A stretch of DNA of 64,000 nucleotides from Monilinia fructicola. Taxonomy: Eukaryota; Ascomycota; Leotiomycetes; Helotiales; Sclerotiniaceae. Location of the stretch: NCBI GenBank assembly GCA_008692225.1, contig VICG01000002.1, positions 1,256,001 to 1,320,000 on the forward strand, written 5' to 3'. Below, piece after piece: positions 49,755-60,577 of this stretch (position 1 is the first letter of the stretch; every line of letters begins with the position of its first letter). Both the position numbers and the translations under genes were made by a program. Under the pieces are notes generated by a model. The model worked only from the letters and a program-made list of their open reading frames with translations. It had not been told where the DNA came from and did no database searches.

Positions 49755-50555
49755 TTTTTGTGAATCTTGCCCATAGATAATGAATATATAGAGTCTTGAC
49801 AACCGCCGCTTTTGAAATCGTTTTTCGTAAACCGCTTTCTATAGATGAATATAGAATAGAGATAGTAAGCTACTGAAGTACTTTAGGCTGGGTATAGTAG
49901 GGTTGTTATTTGTATTAATATACTATTACGTATAGTAAAAACTTTTAACTTTAAAAAAATATTACTTTCTAAATAGAATAAATAAAAATAAATGATTTTA
50001 TATTTTAAATATTATTGATATTAATATATAATTAATAGAAATTTCGAAAAACAATATAAATAATTATAAAAGTTATTGATAATTTTAATTTATATAAGAA
50101 AATGTAAATTTTGCGGGGGTTCTATTATGGAAACGTAAGGTGTGCGATAAGCTATGGCCGCAATTCTTACAACCCTAGGGTATAGTCATATAAACAGCCG
50201 CAAGTGCCATGATGATAACAAAAATATCTTAGGCACGCCAATGGAAAGTTCTATCCGCGGACCATTACCTAGTTGAACATGATACTACACTCATGGCAGC
50301 TGTTCAGCTCTGATACGATGAAGAGCAAGGATAGGTATATCCCCAAGGGATAACTGCCTAAGTAGGGAGGTGTCCTATACAACTGCTTTTACCGGTTGGA
50401 ATGGTCAATACCCAGCCATATACATCTACTCTGTAATTTCTTTTGCTTGAGCCAAAGTTTGCATCATTCCAGGAATCTTTAGTTTCTTTAAGCTCTTCCA
50501 TTTTCCAACCTATTTAGTATATACAAAGATGACAAGAAACGAGCGAGAGTATAAC
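49755..50555. other. A+T-rich spacer between tRNA and MFS gene
   Basis: The first 300 bases after the tRNA are extremely A+T-rich (49900-50110), unlike the flanking genes. No supported coding region. Confidence 0.5.
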
Positions 50556-52224
50556 ATGACTGCGGACATTGCTTGTTACAAATACCCATCAGCCACCTCC
50601 GATATTGCTAATTGTTAGCTTAGAGCTTTTCAGCACCGGCAGGTTCGCCAGAAATTGACACTGCCAAGTTGAGAGTGACTAAGGATACTTTAAAGGCTGT
50701 GCCAAACGAAGAGCTCAGCACCGATATCAGTGTCGACCCAGTCTCAAGCACTGGGAAGCCTAAACTTCCGGAAATGAATTTAGATAAAGGCATTGTGGGC
50801 TGGGACAGTCAAGAGGATCCATCTATGCCTTTGAATTTCTCGCAGAATCGAAAATGGGCTCTCCCTGCCCAAATTACTGCAATCACATTTGTTTCTCCAT
50901 TATCGAGTACGATTTTCGGCCCCGGTGCTACTTTCATGGACAAAGACTTCCACAATTCCAATTCACTCCTCTCAAGTTTGACCATCTCTGTTTATATTCT
51001 TGGTAAGATATTTAATTCTGTGCTCCCGCCCGAACTAACGGCAATCTAGGATATGTCCTTGGACCCTTATTTATCGCTCCCGCGAGCGAGTGTTGGGGTC
51101 GCAGGCCTGTTCTTTCGGCCACAAACTGGTGGTATGTCATTTGGCAGGCCGGCTGCGCAGTTACGCCAAACATAGGGTGTCTAATAGCGTTTCGGTTTTC
51201 TTGCTGGATTGGGCGGTGCTGGCTGCATGACCCTCAACGGTGGAATTATTGCTGATCTGTTCGTTCCCGAAGAGAGAGGAGCCGCAAATGCCCTCTCTGC
51301 AATTGGCATCATGTTTTGACCCCGTTATTGGTCCTATTTTTGGCGCTTTCATCGGGCAAAGAGCAGGCTGGCGCTGAATATTCTGGGTCCTTTGCTGCTT
51401 GAGTGGAGTGATCACCATTGTGATTCAGATATTCAACAAGGAAAGCTATGCTCCCGTCATAATCGCAGGGAAGACCGCCAAATTGTCGAAAGAGCTAGGT
51501 CGTAAAGACCTTAGATCTTGCTATGACGTTGATGACGTGGAGACGAACCCCGAAAAGTTTCAACGTGAGTTCACGCGTCCTCTTCGAATGCTGTTCCTCT
51601 CACCGGTTATTGCTCTTTCTGCACGTATATGTCTTTGGTCTATGGGCTTCTCTACCTACTTCTCACGACTCTACTCATGGTCTACACGGAAACATATCAC
51701 TGGTCAACAGAGCTCACCGGTCTGGCATCACTCAGAATCGGGATTGGATTTTTCGTGGGTCTCGTGGTTATTGGTTCGACAAGTGACAAGATCATCGTCA
51801 AGCTAACTAATTGGAACGGTGGTATCTACGAACCAGAGATGCGACTTCCATACATGACTCTCTTCGCAATTCTCATTCCAATTTCTTTTGTGGTATGGTT
51901 GGGCTGCCGATAAAGCGGTCCACTGGATGGTACCAATCATTGCCCTTTCTCCTTTTGGATTCGGTATGCTGAGCATCTTCTTCCCAATTCAGATGTACCT
52001 CATCGATGCCTTTCCCGTTCACTCGGCCTCGGCAATGGCAGCTTTGACGGTCTCACGATCCCTTGTTCGTGCATTATTGCCAATGGCTGGGCCGCAACTA
52101 TACAGCTCACTTGGACTTGGGTGGGGCAATTCCTTGTTGGGCTTTCGCTTTGTTGATGGTTCCAATGCCCTACTATCTCTGGAAATATGGTGGCACTATT
52201 AGCCCTAGAGTACCAAAAATATAA
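50556..52224 (+). pseudogene. Damaged MFS drug/polyamine-type transporter (DHA1-like)
   Basis: A 12-helix transporter of the DHA1 type by sequence: KWALPAQITAITFVSPLSSTIFGPG, then after an intron (51003-51049) GYVLGPLFIAPASECWGRRPVLSATNWW, AGLGGAGCMTLNGGIIADLFVPEERGAANALSAIGIMF, YTETYHWSTELTGLASLRIGIGFFVG, and GNSLLGFALLMVPMPYYLWKYGG at the end. A first small exon from ATG 50556 joined to CACCGGCAGG at about 50634 is plausible. The frame is broken at TTTT 51196-51199, TTTT 51314-51317, near 51615-51640, near 51890 (one base short) and at TTT 52143-52145. TGA 51375-51377 replaces the normal Trp in AGWRWIFW. Most breaks are one extra base in a T run. As written it cannot make a full transporter. 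Confidence 0.8.
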
Positions 52225-52671
52225 CATTATGCCATAAATCAGATATAGCATATTGCTATCCAAAATAGCATATTGACATATAAAATTAGGCAATCTATAG
52301 ATCTTTAAGTATATGGTATAAGAAAAGGAGTTAATACTAATAGTTCATATCTTTGTTTTAAGCTTAGTGTATTGATCTTAGTATATTAAATCAAGCTTTT
52401 TTAAGGATATTGTATAATTTCGACTTATCTAAATGTATTGCTTTATTTGGGTATATTCAAGTATAATATAAATCTATAGTATTATTATTATTGTTGTTGT
52501 TGTTATTGGTAGTATTGAAGCTATTTAGAATCTAAAGTGGTTAGTACGTTATTAGAGAACAAAAGAGAAGGGGGGGGGGGCATTTTCGAAATAGGGGAAC
52601 GGAAGCGAGGTAGAAAAAGCAATTCTTTAACGAATGGAATAATTTATTATTGATAAAATAATGATAATATT

Positions 52672-52885
52672 GATGGTATTGATGGTATTGATGGTATTGA
52701 TGGTATTGAATGGTATTGATGGTATTGATGGTATGATATTGATGGTATTGATGGTATTGAATGGTATTGATGGTATTGATGGTATTGATGGTATTGATGG
52801 TATTGATGGTATTGATGGTATTGATGGTATTGATGGTATTTGATATATTGATGGTATTGATGGTATTGATGGTATTGATGGTATT
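52672..52885. repeat. GGTATTGAT 9-bp tandem array
   Basis: More than 20 units of GGTATTGAT, with occasional one-base interruptions (GGTATTGAATGGTATTGAT, GGTATGATATTGAT). It is open in one frame as Gly-Ile-Asp repeats, but the surrounding sequence gives no reason to call a gene. Confidence 0.92.
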
Positions 52886-55800
52886 GAAGTGAAATTGATG
52901 TTAAAGTGAAATTGAAGAGTTGAAGTAGGATTAAAGAATCGAAGTGGGATTGAAAATAGTATATTAGTATCTAAAGCTATTTTGAAGCTAATATAGTATT
53001 CTGAAAATCTTTCAATATGGACGCTTTAAAGCTTCTATCATTATATATGTAATATATACGCTATAAATAAGAGTTAAGGAGGATTTTACAATGATATGGT
53101 ATATTGCTAGAAAAGTAGTACTCTAGGGTTTTTTGTGTTTCTTAATTGTACACGTGTTTTTTTTCTTTTCGGGTTTTTTGGTTCATAGGCTTGGGTGATG
53201 TGTTTTGTTAGGGTGTTGTCGCTGATATTGCGTATTGAGTGTTTGGTAGTAAGTTGGCTTTTCTGAGGGATGATTGATTGTTGGTGCTTCGGCTTGGAGC
53301 TTGGGGGCTCTATGTATGTGTTTGGATCTTCGGTCGTCGAGGGGTGATTGGAATATTGTATCATGAGCTTGGAGGTTATCTTTGGGTGTGGTGGGCTTGG
53401 AGGTGGGCGTTTGGGTTTCGAGGCGGATGGGAGTGGAAGAAGTAGTAGTTTACTTGCTGGTTTTCTCTTTGTCTTTGCGTTGGTTTGGCGGGAATTGTTA
53501 CCGCGGGTTTTCCTTGGGCTTGGATGGAGGAGCGTGGGTGATGGTTTCTTTTATATTCGGGGGCAAGGTCTCCTTTGTTCGACAAACCTTTCTTTTGAAA
53601 AGTATAGTAGTGTGTAACTTGTTCTTTTGCTTTTGGTCCCTCTCTTTTTGGCGTCTCTTATGATGTTACTCCACATGTGAGATGTCTAGACTTTATTCGT
53701 CTGTGTAGATAGGATGTTTAGGCTTTCTTTCTTATTCGAATTTCTCTTGAACGTATTAGCCATTCTTAAGATATGCTTTTCATTTGCCCTTATTTCGTTC
53801 TCTATATCTTCTCTTAGAAATTTGAATTTCAATTCAGAGAATTGGCGGAGAAAGTTCTCAGTTGCTTCAATCGCTTCAGTTTCTTCTTGAACTCCAAAAC
53901 TTCTATCTTCACGTTATTCTTAAGGCTGCTGTCAGAGGATATGCATCTTTCATTCATCTTATATCTGCATAGAATGCTTATCATCTATAGCGTTGCCTAC
54001 TGTAAGAACCATTGGCGTTGACGTTTTATCAAGTTTCTATAAAATCATGCATCATCGAGATTTGAGCTGGTGTATATCGACGAGAATTTCATTGACAGGA
54101 TCATGAGTAACAGGTACTGCTAGACAATTCTAGGAATTTTCATTTGTTGAGCAGCAAGTATGCATAAGAGAATTCCGAGGTTTTTTTAACATCGGTAATT
54201 GGATGTATAGGATGCTGAGAATTTTATTGGTTCAGAGAACCATTGACGTTGAAGAGTCTATCCATCGGTTCCTATGTAGTAGTTAAGCCTACCTAGGTAT
54301 TGACTGTTTGTTCAAATTCATTGCACTGAAAAGCTTAATTATTTGAGAGGTTTTCTACAAAGTGCTCTGGTGGAACAATGCTGGATTTCCCATACTTACT
54401 CAGGAGTATTGAAGCATTTGTGATTTATTTATATATCTCCTATAACTTCCGTACCATATATTCCTTGAAGGATACACCCGTCTCTTGGAATATATAAGCA
54501 GATATAATATCTATCCCAACTTGTATCTTTGCAGCTACCTTTTCACCATTCTCTCACATTATTCACCGTAGTTATCGCTTAGCATGCTCTCAGTAGATGG
54601 ACTAATATCTTACATTTATATCATCAAATTCATCACCCGAAAGAAAGTACTTCCTACTAAGGGCAAGTTGATAAATATCTTAATCATCTTAAAAGTATGT
54701 GCATCCTGCCTTTTGTTGGTTTCGATTACCTATATCATCTAATTTCATCTCTTTCACTTTAATGAACAGTTCATCAGATATTTTCTTCTATTATAATAAC
54801 AAGTTTGTATATTGATTTCCACGGCATAGTATAAGCATTACCCTTGAGCTAGGGATAAAATGCAAGAATTCTTGCCTCTAATATTGATCACAGCTTTGCC
54901 TTTGAAATATCATGATCTCCTCTTTAGTCTCCCAGCTTGACCAGACTTATGAGTCTGAGATATAAGAGAAGATGCAAGTCTTCTTACTAGCTTTCAAGAC
55001 CACGATCCATCGATGGAGTCACTTTTTTGTTTGAGAGAAATACTAGGTTTTTTCGAGACTGTATTATCTTTCTCTTTCTTTATATCCAAGAAGCCATCAA
55101 CTATCCTCCGACGTATCTCCAATGATATCTCTATGGGACGAGCAAATTTGCTGTTTGATATTCGAGATATCCTACGACAAGACCTAATAATGATGAGAAG
55201 ACTAAGCCTTTTCGATAGTTACTCTCCATTTATTTGGACTATTTGACTCTTGCCATATTGCATATAACGCAATTCTTTCCAGGAGATCTATGGGTACTAA
55301 AGATCTGTAAGCGTGCGACTGTAGAGTTATGTGTTGTATCAATGGCCTGAACCAAAGAACATTGATCAGATACTTTTGTTGATTACTCGTATAAGAATTA
55401 TCAGTTTTAATTATAGTTTTACTTGAACTTGCTTCCCACAAATGCTATTGCTTTTTTCTTCTGCTCGCTAGAAACATAAAATTTACTCATACGGTATCTT
55501 GCTTGCGTAGTGTATATCGATGTAGTGGTGATTGATATTGAGATTGATGCCTCTCGCGAATTGTCATATACACAAATTCATAATAGACTCCTGGAAATAC
55601 GACCACGCAGTCCTCAAAGCATGCTAAATCTCGAGGTCCTGCCTGAGATATGTTAAAGATGAGTCTAGGATGTTTGTGAATTTACCAGTCTAATGATCAG
55701 GAAAAGAGGAATAAGAAAATAGCGTGTTTTTGAACGCATGCGAGATGCTAAGTAATTACACTTCAAGTAAAATCATCTATGAAACATTGGGAAGCTGCGA

Positions 55801-56870
55801 GAAGATATTGACCTTCCTGAAATGCTAGATGAAATCACTGTCGATGAAAATATAAAGGAGTACGAGTGTTGTTCTGGAAAAAAATTGAATTAGATAATAA
55901 ATTACTGAACTGTTCCTCTAATCATCATTTTGCTACATCCCAGTGATGGTATGTATAAGCTGCCACAGAGATTGACTTATCGTATTGTATTTTCGAATCT
56001 AGCTATATACAAAATTTTTAAATAAATTCTATAACTTCAACGGGCTCACAAGGGAATCCCTAAAGCTCTATAAGCCGTGTCCCTATACGTATCTATATTC
56101 CATGTCACAGTTGCGATAGTACAAATGGGCTGTAGAACTATGTGAATCTTTACCGTACTAAGCCCATTATGTACACTCCAACATCTCATTCTTATCCAAA
56201 ATAAAATAAAACAAAAATTCGCAGAAGCGGATAGATATCTCTCTCCGCCGACTTTAGCCATATCCTGACAAAAAAACCGCCATAGAATTCAACCTGTAAG
56301 ATTACGATATCTTACAGTAAGTCAAAACGCGCCTCAGCCATAACTATTACGCAATGCATCCACGAAAGTACCGTCTCCAATCAACAAGTAGGATGACTAG
56401 TTAATATAAAATATCCAAAACCGGTATAGGTATAGGTATAGATATATAAAAATCCAAACGATATCGAATACATCACTTCACCAAAGGATTTCGCCTCGAT
56501 ATAGTTCTACTGGCCGAACTCCGCGTAGCTTAGTTATAGGTAGATCAAGTCGATTGATTATGAATTATTATTATTACTATTATTACTACTAACACTACTC
56601 CAACCACTAGAGGATTAATAATTCCACTATTCAAGCCTACAATCTCAACAAACACAGAGCCAAGACTTAAGCTCTAAACTCCCATTCTCAAACTACATTC
56701 AAGAGTCCGCAGATTCGGCTACGAAATAACCAACCAACCAACCGACCAACCAACTCGCTACCCCTTTCCGTTCCCACAATACCTGTAAGTTTAGAATCAC
56801 TCTGTAAAACGTAATAAGATAATCAAGTAAAAAGAAGTGCTAAGAGAGTTACACGTCGGCTATTTCGTGT

Positions 56871-57175
<305 letters not shown>

Positions 57176-57661
57176 TAACCTAACAACCCCCCAAATCATA
57201 AACAACCCACACTCCAAATTGCACGCCCCGAGTTGGAACATCCAATCCGATCCGATTTGATTCAATTCAATTAAATTGGGTTCCATTCGATTCAATGTGC
57301 GCCCTCTTCCGATCCTCCCTGCGCACGACATGATTGATGAAATATCTCCCACTCGGAACTCGAACCGGAACCCCAATCAGCGATTTAAGGTCTGTATCCG
57401 AGGGGTTACTGATAGATAGATAGATAGATGGATGGATGGTTGGTTGATTGGGCTGGTACTTGTGCTTTGTTCTCTTGTGAAGATTTGATGAGTGGTGAGA
57501 TGTTGAGGTAGGGGTGAGGATGGGTTGGGTGGGTTTTCGTGGGAATTAGGGGTCGCTTTTTATCCCTCTGTATTTTCGTGTGGGGTTTACGTTTTTACTA
57601 AGGGGGCGGATGGGGGATGGTGGGGTTTCGTGATGGGTTTGATTGGGTGTTTGGTTGATTG

Positions 57662-57775
57662 AGATGTTTAGAGGGTTGAAGGGTTAGAGGATTAAAAAGT
57701 TAAAAGGTTGAAAGGTTAAAGGGTTAAAAGGTTAAAGGGTTAGAAGGTTAAAGGGTTAGAAGGTTAAAAGTGAGA
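57662..57775. repeat. GGTTAAA/GGGTTA minisatellite
   Basis: Degenerate tandem units of GGTTAAAA, GGGTTAGAA and GGGTTAAAG repeated about 12 times. It resembles but is not identical to the fungal telomere TTAGGG. Confidence 0.8.
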
Positions 57776-57796
57776 AAGTCAACTTAAAGACAGAAA

Positions 57797-57994
57797 ATGA
57801 ATCAAGAACCCTCACTCCCCCAGACCCAAACCCAAACCCAAACCCAAACCCAAACCCTCATCATCCTCACCTCTAAATCCCCATTCAGAAAATCCCCCTC
57901 TCCAGCACCCTCGATCCACCAACCAGACTCATATACAGGCCATCATCTCCGCAAGAGAACGCGCTCCGCCAACGGAAGCGAGATGGGCGAATAG
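57797..57994 (+). CDS. Short open frame with Gln-Thr repeat, uncertain
   Basis: A 65-codon ATG frame: MNQEPSLPQ, then QTQTQ from a CCCAAA array, then a Ser/Pro/Lys-rich tail (TSKSPFRKSPSPAPSIHQP...RKRTRSANGSEMGE). It starts directly after the minisatellite. The composition after the repeat is protein-like and could be a nuclear-localisation type tail, but nothing independent supports it. Confidence 0.25.
   Translation: MNQEPSLPQTQTQTQTQTQTLIILTSKSPFRKSPSPAPSIHQPDSYTGHHLRKRTRSANGSEMGE
57826..57857. repeat. CCCAAA hexanucleotide repeat
   Basis: Five to six consecutive CCCAAA units, encoding Gln-Thr in the short open frame above. Confidence 0.9.
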
Positions 57995-58608
57995 AAGCAG
58001 CTGCAAACGTCCAGCGACTCGAGTGTTTGAACGTGTGCATCTCTTTGGCCGTGGATGGAGGAGATTCGTCACACTTCCGATTGTCGCTTCTCGTCATTAT
58101 AGTGTTATGGTGGGAGCGTTAGACTAGATATCTTTACTGGGCTGGAATGTAAATATTCCTGGTTGCGAGATTACTTGGTGAGGTTGTTTGGGGTGAGAGG
58201 TAGATGGTATATTGTAATATGATGAATGAATGAACATCAGTCTTCGACTTCACTATTCTTCGAGTGGGAGGATGGAATCACTGGTATGGTGTATTGTCCA
58301 ATGTATTTACATGTGATATGTTGTCATTCTCATGTTCATATCCATATCCATATCCATGTTCATGTTCATGTTCATGGTCATCTTCGTCTTCGTCCCATTT
58401 CGGCCGTTTCTCATAAGCTATCAGTCGTACAGATTTAATTTAAGTATACTTTCATACACCTATACACCATACACCAGAACATTCATAGTCCATACATTGA
58501 TATTCACAGCCATCCATATCCATACTCCAGACCGTTAAATAATCAGCCGTAAACTTCTTAGCTCACCCCATCCCATCCCATCCCGTCCCATCCATGCCAT
58601 CCACCCCA
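57995..58608. other. Spacer with CATGTTCATATCCATATCC repeats
   Basis: Downstream of the minus-strand polyQ gene. Short degenerate repeats of CATATCCATAT/CATGTTCATGTT near 58330-58382 and TATACACC words near 58450-58520. No gene supported. Confidence 0.45.
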
Positions 58609-60577
58609 TCACATATATCCCCTCCTCTCATCCTCTCCAAAAAGACTCTGCACATGATAAGTTTCCCAATTCAAAAAATCTCCCAGATCATGCCCAAGAT
58701 TATATCCCATCGGAATATATTCATCCTTAATCTTGACCAAATTGATCGGCGAAGGTGGCAAGCTATCATTATCATCATCATCGATTTTCGGCTCCGGAAG
58801 ATTCACTTTCAACACTACATCTCTTCTCGCTCCGCTCATCTGCGTTTGCGTTTGCGCCTGGTCGACGACTTGTGGCGCACTATTGCGTATCGTTTCCACC
58901 CACAGCCCACCTTGATATTCGGGAGTTTTCGGCCGTCCATGAAAGGTACCCGAGATTCCAAGCCCGAGCCCAATCGTCGTGGCTCGAATATCTCTATCCC
59001 TCGCCTCCCTATTCCCCCGAGGAGATTTCTCTTTTTTCTGGATTGGAAACGGTAAGGGATTTTCCGCGCTTGCGTCGCGAGCTAGGCGCTTCTTTGACGA
59101 GACGTCCGATTCCTGCGTATCCGAAACCGGCCCACCAGTCTATGATGCTATCTACTTCCGCTTCGTCGGCTTCCCATATACTTTCTTCGCTTGCGCCTAA
59201 AGTGCCATCATCCATTGTGCCTGAAATGGCCATTTGGAATGCTGTCCAATCGAGTGCTTCTTCGAGATCAGTTGCGGGGATGGAATCGTGACGGCTGCGG
59301 CGGGAGACATGCTCGAGACGGATGGGACCGTGGCGAAAGAGTGGGGATGTGAGGGTATAGGGTGTGGAGGGCAATTGAATATAGTCCAGTGATTCTGTGC
59401 TTGAATCATGTGAATATCCCGAGTCCTGGGAGAAAGTTCGTTTGGGACTTTGTGGGGACAAGTCATCTATGGCGGAGATTTCAGGGATGGTGGGTAAAAG
59501 ATTTCTTAATCCCGTGTTTGATCGACTTCGAAGAAGTCGGGGTGGAGAGGGGAAGTTAAGATCTTCGAATGCTTGTTCGATATCCTCAACTTCCACATGA
59601 TCGAGATCAGAAACATCAGGTAATGGCTTTCTTGCTACTTGTCGAGGGTTCTTCGAAGATTCAGATATATCGGTAGATATAGATGATAGTGGTGAAACCG
59701 AGGCAGAAAGTTGTGGTGAATTAGATGTTTTATCATTGTTGACGCGAGGTAACAAATGAAATGGTTCGGTAGGAGATATCGTATTTGACTTGTCCGTTAT
59801 TATATTCGTATCAATCTTTTTTTCCACATCTATTTTATGTGACTTTTCCAATTGACTAATACCATCGGTATCTTTAACGAGCTCAGCATTACGAGCGGCT
59901 TCAATTTGAGCATTTTCCAATGAAGCTTTTCGTTCATTATCCAATTTTGCCTTTTCCGCCTTTTCCTCAAGTTGTTGTAATCTATCCGGAGTCAACATTT
60001 CATCAGCCTCAACTCTGGTGAATCTTCCTTTGAAGACATCTGCCATACTGGCTGTAACATCTCCTAAGTTCCATCTCGCACTTGAATGTGGATATGGTAA
60101 ACTCTTTCTTGAAATCTTCTCCGAGCCAATGTATTTCTTTTGTTTAGGAGTATTCGATTTCTTTGCTTTCGAGTTGATAATATATTTTGGAACTGGGGAT
60201 TTTCCCGAGAGTCCACTTGATGTTGACAAGCGCTCTTTCAAAATGTTGGAATTGGAATTGGAATTCTGCATTTGATTTCGTTTCGATATTGAATTGGTCC
60301 GTGCGAGAGATCTACTGCCGATACCAATACCAGTGCCACTCAATCGGTTTTGTCGAGTCAGGTTAATATTGTTAATATTGTTGATTGGGTTGGTATTATC
60401 GAATTGCTGCTGCTGCTGCTGCTGCTGTTGTTGTTGTTGTCGTCGTTGTTGCTGTTGTTGTCGTCGTTGAAATCCTCGAGTAGCAGCTTTTGCATCACCT
60501 AACGCAAATCCAACTGCTTGAAAAGCTTCATCCGTTTCTTTGATTAGTTGCTCAACATTATCCTTAAATTCGACCAT
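58609..60577 (-). CDS. Unrecognised polyQ protein, probable one-base frame change near the 3' end
   Basis: The first in-frame ATG is at 60577 (MVEFKDNVEQLIKETDEAFQAVGFALGDAKAATRGFQRR). A CAG/CAA stretch encodes polyQ at about residues 40-60, followed by Asn-rich and Ser-rich disorder. Two protein-like segments stand out: SSARWNLGDVTASMADVFKGRFTRVEADEMLTPDRLQQLEEKAEKAK (coiled coil) and LEEALDWTAFQMAISGTMDDG...DSIIDWWAGFGYAGIGRLVKEAP. The frame stops at 59009. Shifting by one base at about 59050-59056 (CCTTACC) opens another 145 codons without stop to 58609: PFPIQKKEKSPRGNREARDR, IGLGLGISGTFHGRPKTPEYQGGLWVETI, YNLGHDLGDFLNWETYHVQS. Gly/Trp-rich, aligned well with the end of the first part, this looks like the true C-terminus. 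Family unknown. Confidence 0.6.
60403..60475. repeat. Gln-codon repeat (CAG/CAA) in the polyQ gene
   Basis: GCT then GTT/TTG triplets on the plus strand, read as Gln codons with Arg interruptions (CGT/CGA) on the minus strand. Confidence 0.85.

Noticed and set aside
52672..52885. Possible CRISPR-like array
   Set aside because: The GGTATTGAT repeat is a continuous 9-bp tandem repeat without spacers, and the host is a fungus.
53107..53663. Several frames of 70-93 codons on both strands in a G+T-rich stretch
   Set aside because: They overlap each other in opposite directions and consist of Gly/Val/Phe or Pro/His/Gln words from skewed composition, with no protein-like pattern.
57662..57775. True telomere repeat
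   Set aside because: Units are GGTTAAA/GGGTTAGAA, not TTAGGG, and the array is internal with genes on both sides.
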